The notes under the pieces were generated by a model that did not search any database, was not told the origin of the DNA, and saw nothing but the letters and a program-made list of their open reading frames with translations. A DNA stretch of 64,000 bases. Source: Cladochytrium replicatum (lineage: Eukaryota; Chytridiomycota; Chytridiomycetes; Cladochytriales; Cladochytriaceae). Location: positions 186,001-250,000 of the forward strand of contig JAHLKD010000074.1 in NCBI GenBank assembly GCA_025526935.1, in the 5' to 3' direction. The position numbers and the translations under genes were made by a program. This document shows, in pieces, positions 11,126-20,063 of this stretch. Each line of letters starts with the position of its first letter. Within the stretch, counting starts at the first letter, position 1.

Positions 11126-11435
11126 GTCACGGCTCGGTCTTAGGATTCGGGCCGGGGCGGAATTTTTGGCCTCTTTCTCTCTTGCCTAGTACTAGGGTCC
11201 AGCTAGGTCAAGAAGAAAAAGATAGAAAGAAACAAGAATGAATATGATTGCGTCAATCAAGTGCGAACGGTAGTTAGTAAATTAGGCAGGCATCCTGCAG
11301 TGGCTCTGACGCCACTTGATGGTCAAAGAAAGACTTGGGCTATAGTCAAGAATCAGCACTTGATCTTGGTTCCACGTATTTAAATGCCGAAATGGTATCT
11401 TGTAGGTAGGTGGCTGCAGAGTTAAGAACCCTTCA
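11126..11435. repeat. Possible LTR-derived fragment next to hAT copy B
   Basis: The stretch starts TGTCACGGCTCGG, a form common at the ends of fungal LTRs, followed by GC-rich then purine-rich sequence. No matching end (CCGTGACA) or second copy is found in the window, so this is a weak call. Confidence 0.18.
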
Positions 11436-11600
11436 CCTAAGGTTCGGCGGGTCCGGGTCGGGTCCGGGTTTCAGTGGCGACCCGCACCAAACCCTTTGGG
11501 TCGGGTCGTGTTTGTCTGGGGACCCGCCGGGTCACTGACGGGTACAAAGGGAATACCCGGACCCGAAGTGGTTGAAACCCGTACCCGACCCTGACCCGCC
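11436..11600. repeat. Left terminal inverted repeat and GGGTC-rich subterminal DNA
   Basis: Begins cctaaggttcggcgggt and continues with multiple gggtc/gggtcc pentamers, then the complementary gacccg clusters to about 11600, so the region can fold on itself. The same design is seen at 7257-7425 and, decayed, at 57594-57765. Confidence 0.6.
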
Positions 11601-11737
11601 GGGTTTTTGCTGCCCAGGAGAGGATTGATTGAATTTTGAGTTAGACCACGGATATTTACATGAACACTTTGTGTCTGTGTGGACAGTGTGTATTTTAGAA
11701 ACACTATCGTAAAAAGAAACAAAACTCCACTGAGCAA

Positions 11738-13420
11738 TCACAAGTTGATAGGTGGAACAGCCCAAATCAGCTTCTGTATCTGGTTCATATCGTCAGAGTC
11801 CCATCCACCACTGGTTACGTCCTTCGCCAACCCAGTCCTGATGAACCGATCAATGTCGTCATTTGAAAGCATGAAATCCTTGGCTAAACCTGTCTTCCAA
11901 GGTTTCCAATCCACCTCAGGGAGCGTTATGGACGAAAGATGCCCGATGTATGCCGTCCAGAACCTTAGCCACTCAGAAGGATAAGCATCCACTAATGCCC
12001 TGAACATGCGATAGATAGTGGCAGACGTACTTAGCGAATTATTGTGCTGTATCCAGTTTCCGAGCAAAATGTGCACCCTAAGAAGAGTAAGGCTGCTCTG
12101 AGAACTGCTACTTGAAGTTGATATTCGGCTTGAGCGGTCGTCTGATTCAACAAATATGGGCCGTAAAAACTCATTTCGGGAGAGGACTTCGTAGTTTACA
12201 TTGACGTACTTGATTGCTGGTGGAAGAGACGGCAATTTAAGGTCATAAATAACCTCATTGATCTTATGCATCTGGAAGCAGATACCCTGGATGACCTCTT
12301 TCACCAAAAGGATAGCCGTACGACGATGCTGCTGCAGGCTAAGCAATGCAAGGGAACTCGTTGGAGAACTGGTTCGATGTACCTTCGGAATTCTACCAAT
12401 CCCCTTGATAGCCGACGATATGCTTATTAGGCCGCCTGTTGATGTTGGCGCCGCAGGTGCTGCAGCTTCTGAATGACCAGCCTGTCGTTTCAGAGCAGCA
12501 AGCTCTCCCTCCAGGGCGGTCACACGTGATTTCCATTGTGAAATCTCCTGGGAAGTTGCCTGCTTCTCCCTTTCCATTGCAGCGGTGATCTCCCTGAATC
12601 TTGCTAGCTCTTCGTGCTCGCCGTGCTGAATCAATGCACCCGCCCTGCCCAATTCATCAATGAGAGCCTTCTCTCGCACTTCTGCTGCGATGCGGGTCCT
12701 TCTCTCGTTCATTGCAGTCTCTTCAAGATCTTTTGTCATGTTCAACAGTCGTTCTGACTGTTTGAGGACCTGTTTTGTCCTTTCACGGTCCTCATCTGCT
12801 CGTTTGATGGTCGCTTGGAACTCGTCAACCTTTGCAGTGACGGGCATTCCTCTGTAAATGCCGTACTTGTGTCCCTGCCGCCTGTAAAAGTCCAGAAATG
12901 TTGTTTCCTTCTGAAAGGAAGAGCTTTTCAAGCACTCCATACGATAGGCGTTTGCTGCTGTTATGAACTCCGTTCGTCCACTGCATTCATCGTGAATTTC
13001 GTTCAGGGCTTGACGAACTAGCTTGCTGTCAGAGTTAAGTCGGTCGATCAACCCTTGAAGAACAAATCTTGGGCCGCATTCATCACGATTTGTTTGACAG
13101 TTGCTGATGAAGGCCTCCGAGTCGTAGCTGTGGCCGCTCGCTTTGAATTTTCGATACCAAAGTCGTATGTCTGAAGCAGGACAGAGTCCGTCGATGAGCA
13201 AATAGTCAGCATCCCCTTTAGTACCACGTCGCGCCGGTTTCTTTGAAGGAGCTGTCGATTTGACATCTGTCGATTTGACATCAAGGCCAACTTCTTCTGC
13301 TTCCACTTCAGAACCCGATGCCAGAGATGTTTCAGGTGCAGTCACAGGTTCTGCACTTGATTCTCTTTCAGATGATGGTCTGGATTGTTTTAACGCTCGC
13401 TTCTTTGTAGTTCGAGGCAT
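11738..13420 (-). CDS. Accessory ORF of composite hAT element, unknown function, coiled coil
   Basis: Intact 560-codon ORF downstream of the transposase on the same strand. Residues 1-70 are basic/Ser-rich with a repeated VKSTDVKST. Residues about 75-190 form a conserved-looking domain (ADYLLIDGLCPASDIRLWY, FISNCQTNRDECGPRFVLQ) with spaced Cys residues, then TFLDFYRRQGHKYGIYRGMP. About 200-310 is a charged heptad-rich coiled coil (MTKDLEETAMNERRTRIAAE). A Ser-rich linker follows, then a C-terminal helical domain with aromatic residues (WLRFWTAYIGHL, VDWKPWKTGLAKDFM) ending AVPPINL. I do not recognise the family. The ATG at 13420 was chosen because upstream sequence resembles an untranslated leader. 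It is the only unbroken ORF in the element and recurs in three other copies. Confidence 0.7.
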   Translation of the reverse strand: MPRTTKKRALKQSRPSSERESSAEPVTAPETSLASGSEVEAEEVGLDVKSTDVKSTAPSKKPARRGTKGDADYLLIDGLCPASDIRLWYRKFKASGHSYDSEAFISNCQTNRDECGPRFVLQGLIDRLNSDSKLVRQALNEIHDECSGRTEFITAANAYRMECLKSSSFQKETTFLDFYRRQGHKYGIYRGMPVTAKVDEFQATIKRADEDRERTKQVLKQSERLLNMTKDLEETAMNERRTRIAAEVREKALIDELGRAGALIQHGEHEELARFREITAAMEREKQATSQEISQWKSRVTALEGELAALKRQAGHSEAAAPAAPTSTGGLISISSAIKGIGRIPKVHRTSSPTSSLALLSLQQHRRTAILLVKEVIQGICFQMHKINEVIYDLKLPSLPPAIKYVNVNYEVLSRNEFLRPIFVESDDRSSRISTSSSSSQSSLTLLRVHILLGNWIQHNNSLSTSATIYRMFRALVDAYPSEWLRFWTAYIGHLSSITLPEVDWKPWKTGLAKDFMLSNDDIDRFIRTGLAKDVTSGGWDSDDMNQIQKLIWAVPPINL

Positions 13421-13570
13421 GGTGTTTGTACTGTTTGTCGTGGGAAGATACTGGCCCGGTGTTCTTAGCCGGAATGTTACAGGAATGTATGCTATAATAC
13501 TTCCCTGGACACTATAGTTTTCTATCCGATCTGAAAATAATAATAAGCTAGGGAAGAAACTGGCTAGTAA

Positions 13571-13990
13571 CATTGATAGAGAGGATTCTGTCCGGGTGGA
13601 CAGAATCTTATTGCTAGTAAAATTGATAGAGAGGTTAGCTGTACTTGATAGAGATCACTGAAGTACCGTCAATGAGTTGAGAAAGTGTCCGGGTGGACAG
13701 AATCTTATTGCTAGTAACATTAATAAAGAGGTTAGCTGTACCTGATAGAAATTACTGAAGTACCGTCAATGAGTTGAGAAAGTGTCCGGGGGGACAGAAT
13801 CCTATTCTACCCAGACAGACACAGTGACACTCAGTCTCCCAGATTTCTGTCCACCCGGACACTTTCTCAACTCATTGACGGTACTTCACTGATACTTCAC
13901 TGATCTCGATCAAGTACAACCAACCTCTCTACAAATACTACTTGTAATAGGATTCTGTCCAGGCGGTCGCTTTCTCAACTCCTGGACGGT
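13571..13990. repeat. 98-base repeat array between transposase and accessory ORF, with an inverted copy
   Basis: Two and a bit direct units starting tgtccgggtggacagaatc, containing the attgctagtaacattgatag core and ending gtaccgtcaatgagttgaga, are followed at about 13848-13985 by copies in the opposite orientation. Each unit contains the perfect inverted repeat TGTCC-GGGT-GGACA. Confidence 0.75.
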
Positions 13991-14027
13991 ACTTCAACAG
14001 ATGAACAGTCTAAACAACAATTTATAT

Positions 14028-16462
14028 TTAAAAGAGTGGGTTATCATCAGTTGCTTCCAACTCTAATACCACATCAAAATCCTCGCCAAAATTATGCACC
14101 TTTACAAAATCCTCACTAACATCACTTTTTGAATCTAGGGAATCATTTTTGAACGGTTCTTCAGCACTCAATTGATGCAACCAGTCATGACGGCACATCA
14201 ACGCATTTATTGTTCTTGGAGCAAGGCGGTTGCGAGTTGCAGGTACCAAATCAACCCCGGCTGAAAACTTTCGTTCGACTGGAGCGCTTGTTGCTGGTAT
14301 TCCTAAATAGTCCATTGCCATCTGGCTTAGGGCTGGAAAGTTCACACTTCCAACAGTCTTCCACCAGTCCATAATATTGATTGGCTTCCCATCAGAATCA
14401 ATACCGCGGAGTACCTGATCGCCAAGATAGCGATCCAGCTCATCTTTTTCCTCAGGAATCTCTTCTTGCCAGATGAAAACGGATCTAATGGCTCTCAAGC
14501 GTTCAGCGTCCGTTTTTTTCTGTCTATCACTGGAAGCTCCGCTCGAATCGTGTCGACGTTCTGGCGTGTTTCCAAAAACATCGGCACCACTGTTCTTGAT
14601 TTTCCGTGACTTATACGATTCCTCCCAGACTTTCCGCACTAGGGTGACCTGATCCCTTCCTACATCTTTCTCCCAAGCCTTTGAAAATCGATAATATTGA
14701 TCCTTAAAACGAGGATCGAGTACCGTAGCAACTGCTAAACACGGGCTCTTAGCGATTGAGTAATATATTCTCAGCTTATCTAGTGCATTTCGAAATGCTT
14801 TGGTGAAAGTTTCATCTAATTCTGCATCCTCTAGGTCCTCCAGTTGATCGATAAGATCGTTGTAAAATGGAATAACAAGCGGAAGTGTTGGATATCTAGA
14901 CCCTTCGATTGCCTTTGATATAACCTCGAAAACACTCAAACCATCCCGGATCTTCTGTAGGACCTCCCATTGCTTTGGATTTATTGACCAATCTTTCAAA
15001 GAATCTTCAATCCAGCATATTTTGTCCATTGCCTCTCGTAGCTGTAAGGCTCGTTTGACCATATAGAACGTGCTATTCCAGCGAGTTGTCACATCGATAA
15101 TTGGTAATAGAGGAACCAGTTTCACAAATCGGCACGAATCAATAAATGAGCTTCGTCGTTTTGGGGAAGACCGGATTCCTCTGACTAGCCGTCGAAGAAG
15201 GTTTATGACATTAACGCCGGAGTTATCGTCATTTGCGACTGTGTCCCCTGCGGGCGCGAATGTATCGATAAAATCCTTTGCTGCAAGATTGATAATGTGT
15301 GCCATACACCGCATGTGTTGAGTTTCTGCAGACCACGCAATATCCCTATCTTCCAAGAGCGTCTCCAGCTTAGCACTCATGGTAAAGTTGTTTGAACCGT
15401 TGTCGGTTGTAATGCACAATAAGCGTCACCCGATAGCATGCCAAATTCATCCAGACACTTGACAAGCTGACTAGCCATGGCGACGCCTTCATGCTTTCCA
15501 ACCATCGGAATCATCTGCAGCAGCAAGTCCTGCGGCTCCCATTCTTTCGTGATGAAGTGGGCAGTAATTCCAAGAAAAGAAATCTGGTTCTTCGATGTCC
15601 AACAGTCAGCTGTTATTGATACTTTTGAAGGCGAACCAACAATCAGACCTTTAATGAGCTCCTTCTGCCTATCGTAAAGATCCATCTCCTTTTGCTTCAC
15701 TGCTTTTGCCGTCTTTGGTGTATAGTTTGGCTGAAAAGTCTTCAGCATGCTGACAAAGAACTCGTTCTCCACAACAGTAAAAGCCTGATTGTCTGCAGCA
15801 ATCCAGTCCAAAATCGACCGCCACGCTACGTCTGGATTGAACACAAAGTTTTGCTCCTTCTCCTGCGAGCCAAAATTCAATGTCTGTTGTCCCTTGGGGA
15901 CGATGTCCAACAGTCCAAGCGACCTGGCAATACTTCCATGGTGGTTTTTCAGATGCCGGAGGAAGTTTTTTGTTGATCCCGTCTTATTGACCTTCTGGCT
16001 CCACTTGCATTTCGCAACCAAACATGTTCTCAGACCATTATCAACCTTATAGTAATCCTTCGCTATGCCGCCTCGACTACCTCTACAGTCCGACATGCTA
16101 TCAACATCTGCGTCTGATGAAAGCATTGATGGTTGAACTGATCCAGCTGCAGGCTCCTGTCGCACTGAAGAGTCAGCAAAACTAACGTCGGCAGGAAGCT
16201 GTGGTGCATGCTGAGAAGCCGGGCCCAACTCGCTGGAGTCATTGGAAGAAGATGTGGAGCTCGGCTCTCAAGCGCTGTTGTTGCCACCGTGTCCTGATAC
16301 ACGTCTGCGTTTGTCCTGCATGATGTTCCCCTCGCTGGACGCCTCTGAAATTTGGGGGGCTGGCAGACTTCGCTTCCGTGTGTCAAGCGGATGACTGTCC
16401 ACCAGTCTTTGGCTTGCGTCGGACGCTGCCTTACGCTTTGGTTTAACAAAGGCGGCGTCCAT
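14028..16462 (-). pseudogene. hAT transposase with BED-type zinc finger, disrupted
   Basis: A DDE/RNase H-like transposase of about 800 codons. Its parts are an N-terminal basic region (16462-16271), a BED-like zinc finger near 16060-15940 (CKWSQKVNKTGSTKNFLRHL, then KNHH), the segment SITADCWTSKNQISFLGITA near 15610, TTDNGSNNF with the following HMRCMAHIINLA near 15400-15300, VTTRWNSTFYMVKRAL near 15080, and the C-terminal hAT dimerisation domain (YLGIPATSAPVERKFSAG) near 14270. Two lesions are seen: an in-frame TGA at 16270-16268, and a 4-base loss near 15423 compared with the copy at 61000, which shifts the frame between LSG and LLCITTDNG. The copy is therefore probably inactive, although the protein halves are otherwise well preserved. 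Confidence 0.88.
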
Positions 16463-16577
16463 TTTTGCTGTGGTGTGGCTGGAACGTTACCGACTCTAAT
16501 GTCCAGGTGCACAGAAAGCACAGCTCTCGAGGTCTGTCGTGGTAGAAATTGTTTGTTACAGAACTTCCGTTGTGACT

Positions 16578-17095
16578 TCTTGGAAAGTGTCCGGGTGGAC
16601 AGAATCGTATTGCTAGTAACATTGATAGAGGTTAGTTGTACTGGGTAGAGATAACTGAAGTACGTCAATGAGTTGAGAAAGTGTCCGGGTGGACAGAATC
16701 TTATTGCTAGTAACATTGATAGAGATGTTAATTTGTACTTGATAGAGATCACTCAAGTACCGTCAATGAGTTAAGAAAGTGTCCGGGTGGACAGAATCTT
16801 ATTGCTAGTAACATTGATAGAGAGGTTAGCTGTACTTGATAGAGATCACTGAAAGTACCGTCAATGAGTTGAGAAAGTGTCCGGGTGGACAGAATTTTAT
16901 TGCTAGTAACATTGATAGAGATGTTAGTTGTACTTGATAGAGATCACTCAAGTACCGTCAATGAGTTAAGAAAGTGTCCGGGTGGACAGAATCTTATTGC
17001 TAGTAACATTGATAGAGAGGTTAGTTGTATTGGGTAGAGATAACTGAAGTACGTCAATGAGTTGAGAAAATGTCCAGGTGGACAGAAAATACATG
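16578..17095. repeat. 98-base tandem array upstream of the transposase
   Basis: Units begin at about 16582, 16680, 16779, 16877, 16976 and 17069, a period of 93-99 bases. Each starts gtgtccgggtggacagaat and ends gtcaatgagttgagaaa. The repeated TGTCC-N4-GGACA palindrome makes these plausible protein-binding sites. The array may include the transposase promoter. Confidence 0.8.
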
Positions 17096-17214
17096 CCTCG
17101 ATGTCCGTTGTGATGCAAAATTGTTTGATACATACAAAACTTATATTGCGTCTTCTTGGAAAGTGTCCGCGTGGACAGAAAGAACAATAGCTTCATTTTA
17201 GATTCTCTATCACA

Positions 17215-17389
17215 TCGGGTTTTACTCGGGTCTGACTTTTGACCCGAGAAGGGTTTTCCTACTGGACCCAATACCCGACCCGGATCCGACCCGAAAATTT
17301 TCCATGAAAACCCGGCACTCGGGTCTGGTACATTTAGTCAATGGACCCGGACCCGACCCGAAAGCCCCTAAAACCCGCCGATCCTTAGG
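17215..17389. repeat. Right terminal inverted repeat and GACCC-rich subterminal DNA
   Basis: The last 17 bases are the inverse of the left end with one or two mismatches. Inside it, gacccg/cgggtc clusters occur from about 17215, including several gacccgacccg runs, mirroring the left side. These are likely transposase binding or structural sites, by analogy with other hAT subterminal repeats. Confidence 0.6.
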
Positions 17390-17394
17390 CACGG

Positions 17395-18066
17395 CAGAGA
17401 CAGCAGCAGGAGGGCAGCTGATAGTTTCAACCAACGGAACTACAGCAATAGTCAATGCAGCAAAGAAGGCAGCCTGAGTTTCTGGTTCCAATACTGGGAG
17501 AAATTGCATTGCACGAGTGAAAGCAGACATCACTAAGGATGAGATCCAGAAGTTTGAGCAGGGGCCAGCATATGCAGAGCATCCAAGAATCGGTCACGAG
17601 GAGTAGGCAAGGGAGAGGTAGCATGATCAGCTGCAGAGGCATTCTTCTCGACCCTAGCACGAGAGGCAGGTCGGCGAGTCGGGGGTGATTTTGAGGCTCG
17701 ACGTTTCCCTTTGGGATCAGCATCAGCAATGGTAAGTGACATTTCGACTGTATCATTCATGTGAACATCAACGACACTTGCGGGGGATCTTCCTCTAATT
17801 CGAGCCGGTTCTGAAGTGGATGATGCTTGGTCACGTGATCGGTGGTCACGTGATTCGGGAGGAGAATTCACTTCATCTGCCCACAGAAAATTTTCTCCAT
17901 CAAAGTTGCTGGGCTGAGAGTCAGGAATATTTTCCTGAGGGGCGCGAGGGTGGGACACAGAGGGAGCACGGGAGCGAGCACGGCCAGAAGCGATGAAAAT
18001 TTTGGAGGGGGGTGCGGCGGGCGTCAGGCGGCTGCGCAGGCGGAGCGCTGGGAGGTGGCATTGATT

Positions 18067-18115
<49 letters not shown>

Positions 18116-18116
18116 A
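17395..18116 (-). mobile_element. LINE 5' fragment (copy beta): GA-repeat leader and start of ORF1
   Basis: Read leftwards from the GA/CT microsatellite at 18069-18116, the sequence encodes a basic, Ser/Pro-rich ORF1 N-terminus (to 17533, then continuing after a frame break to about 17400). It resembles the ORF1 start of the LINE at 18758-21712: the same GC-rich leader preceding the microsatellite, and similar ENFLWADEVN/ESRDHRSRD-type blocks. It ends where the hAT copy B terminus begins (17389), which suggests the hAT element inserted into it or next to it. Confidence 0.55.
18069..18116. repeat. GA microsatellite
   Basis: About 48 bases of (GA)n at the 5' end of LINE copy beta, 11 bases before a tRNA-like sequence. 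Short coding frames across it are artefacts of the repeat. Confidence 0.9.
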
Positions 18117-18126
18117 GTAACAAATA

Positions 18127-18199
18127 GCTCTAGTAGTTCAGTCGGTTACAGCGACAGCCTTCACTCAAGAGATTGCAGGTTCGAAACCTGCGTGGAGCA
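18127..18199 (+). other. tRNA-like sequence (degenerate tRNA or SINE head)
   Basis: It has an acceptor-like pair gctctag/gtggagc, an A-box-like tagttcagtcggtt, a perfect T arm gcagg-ttcgaaa-cctgc and a B box. The anticodon stem (gcctt/gagat) pairs poorly and the base before the candidate anticodon is A instead of U, so it is unlikely to be a working tRNA. It could be the promoter head of a tRNA-derived SINE whose body is the duplicated sequence that follows. Confidence 0.5.
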
Positions 18200-18512
18200 T
18201 TAAAGTTACAAATGTATTGGGTGCCAGCTGGGGGTGTGGGTTGGGTAGGAGATCAACTCACAACTTCGAGATGTACGGCCTCAAAAAGTCAGTCACGTGA
18301 CTGCCATGGTTGGATCAAGTACGCATCCGCACCAGCTCGTCAGACTCGATATTCCAATAGCGGTGTATGACTTCCATTAGCCTTGTATGGGGTGCCAGTC
18401 GCGCGCGGGTGTGGTTGAGCAGGAAACCAACTCATAAGTTTGCGATGTACGGACCTCAAAAAGTCAGTCACATGACTGCCACAGTAGGATGAAGTACGCA
18501 TCCTTGGCAAAT
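18200..18512. repeat. Two-copy tandem duplication after the tRNA-like head
   Basis: A unit of about 115-120 bases occurs twice (about 18211-18330 and 18388-18503). It begins gggtgccag, contains aactca, the run cctcaaaaagtcagtcacgt and ends gaagtacgcatcc; the copies have diverged. Together with the tRNA-like head it may be a SINE. Confidence 0.5.
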
Positions 18513-18757
18513 AGTTATCATTTGGCAAATATTTGACAAATCGAATAGGCAAATATCTATTTGTCAAATATATTTGGGCAAATCAAATATTTGTAAGGCA
18601 TTTGACGAGTGGTCCAACAGAATAGTATATCAAATATTTGGCGAGTCAAATGGGGCGTCTGGCATTTGACTGGCAAGTCAAATCAAAGGAAGCCACAAAT
18701 GGTCACAAGTCAAATATAGCAAAATATTTGACTCGATTTGACTCGTGGCAGACCCTG
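18505..18757. mobile_element. Candidate small non-autonomous DNA element (MITE-like)
   Basis: An AT-rich stretch dominated by repeats of caaatatttg and tttgactcg in both orientations. The right end reads gtggcagaccctg, whose complement, cagggtctgccac, has the CAGGG form typical of hAT tips. The left end is not clearly matched. It lies exactly where the LINE at 18758-21712 loses its 3' part. Confidence 0.4.
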
Positions 18758-19068
18758 AGCTGAGCGCCGTTGATGACACCTACGCGCGGTGGAAAGAACT
18801 TTGCTAACCTCAGTTAAAGAACTAGGAGAAGAACTAAACATATTGTCGCCAGAAGCCTCTCGAGCTCGCTGAGAAAGAGACCAAGTACGAAAAGCTTTGA
18901 CACGCTCACGCGATAGCCGGTCACGCTCCAAGCGGCAATACTCAACTAAACCAGGATCAGGATCATCACAGGAAGAAACAGCTAAATAGTGCTTATGAGC
19001 AAGTAAGTAGCTCCGTTGCAAGGCCACTAAATGCGGCGGCAACAATGGCAGGGCAGGGCGACGGCGAA

Positions 19069-20063
19069 CTAAACTGGGGGTCCAATGACACAAGCAGCAC
19101 ACGAAGTAACAAAGGACAAAATAATATCCAATGCAGAGTCAATACATCCCTGTGCAACATCCACAGACATTTGGGCAAAGGCGGGAGCTTCTAAAATTGG
19201 ACTGAGTGCAGCATTGACATCAGCAAGGGTGGGATCAAAAAACAAATGTCCCACATCCTCCATTGCTTGAAAGACAGCAGGTTCACGGAACAGATGAGCA
19301 GCCCAGCGCTTGTAGGGGGGTGCAGCAGAGGGAGCGCTGGCATTGGGAGGAGCAAAAGAAAAAACAGCTGTAACCGGAAAATGGTCAGAAGCCCAAGGCA
19401 TAAACTCGCCGTCGGCTAGACGACTATGAACTATGTAAGAAATAGGATCACATTGAAGCAGAGGATTGACAAACAACAAATCGATAATGGAGTCACCATT
19501 GCGAGAAGAAAATGTGGGGCTATGACAGGAAGGGTGCTTAACTAAAGAGAAACTAGCGGCACAAATAAATTGCTCAAACAACCTACCCCTACGATTTGAA
19601 GAATGATCACCAGTAGCTAAAAAACGGGCATTGAAATCGCCCAACAAAAGAACAGGGCACGGAGACGACGGGACATGATGAGGAAGTGAAGCAATAAATT
19701 CTTCAAGGAAGGGGTCCTGAGCAATACCACACGGAGGCAAATAATACCCTCCAACCAAAAGCCCACGAAATGTAAACCATAGAGAGGTGCCACCATAACT
19801 AGAAACGAGACGGAAATCAGGAGCTCTACAAAGACTGCGATTGATCAAGACTCCCACACCAGCCCGTCGTGTACCCGATGACCCAGGAGAAAAACGAGTG
19901 TCAAAAATCAAATCTGGAGAAGGCAGCGGGTTAAAGGAAAAAGGTGTGTTTCAGTCAGGAGCAGAAAAACAATGTGATTTGCGCGCATAAAACGAAACAG
20001 TGAATCAAGAACTCCAAAGCTCAAATTGCGACAATTGAAGGTACCAACTCGAACATTAATCAT
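19069..20063 (-). pseudogene. LINE ORF2 endonuclease domain, frameshifted
   Basis: Exonuclease-endonuclease-phosphatase fold. ATG at 20063 gives VGTFNCRNLSF and LLLTETHL (the catalytic Glu motif); then a frame break near 19925. The main frame (19911-19069) keeps LLLGDFNARF, SIIDLLFVNP and ASDHFPVTA, corresponding to the GDFN, Ser/Thr-x-x-Asp and SDH catalytic motifs. The frame shift and the missing reverse transcriptase mark it as inactive. Confidence 0.8.

Larger units (their letters stand above)
11436..17389 (-). mobile_element. Composite hAT-superfamily DNA transposon, copy B (nearly full length)
   Basis: A 5.95-kb element bounded by short inverted ends: cctaaggttcggcgggt at 11436 and its near-complement acccgccgatccttagg ending at 17389. 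Both ends continue inwards into GGGTC/GACCC-rich subterminal DNA. Read on the minus strand it holds a hAT transposase (16462-14028, now broken), an intergenic region with 98-base repeats, and a second ORF of 560 codons (13420-11738). Another array of the 98-base repeat lies upstream of the transposase. I see no matching 8-bp target duplication, so the true tips may differ by a few bases or the flanks have changed. Partial relatives lie at 7257, 22782 and 57594. Confidence 0.8.

Noticed and set aside
13571-17095. CRISPR-like array
   Set aside because: The units are about 98-base tandem repeats with no unique spacers, in a eukaryotic transposon.
11428-17397. 8-bp target-site duplication flanking hAT copy B
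   Set aside because: The flanks acccttca and cacggcag do not match, nor do neighbouring windows tested by shifting the ends.
18127-18199. Functional tRNA gene
   Set aside because: The anticodon stem does not pair well and U33 is missing, so it was recorded as tRNA-like only.
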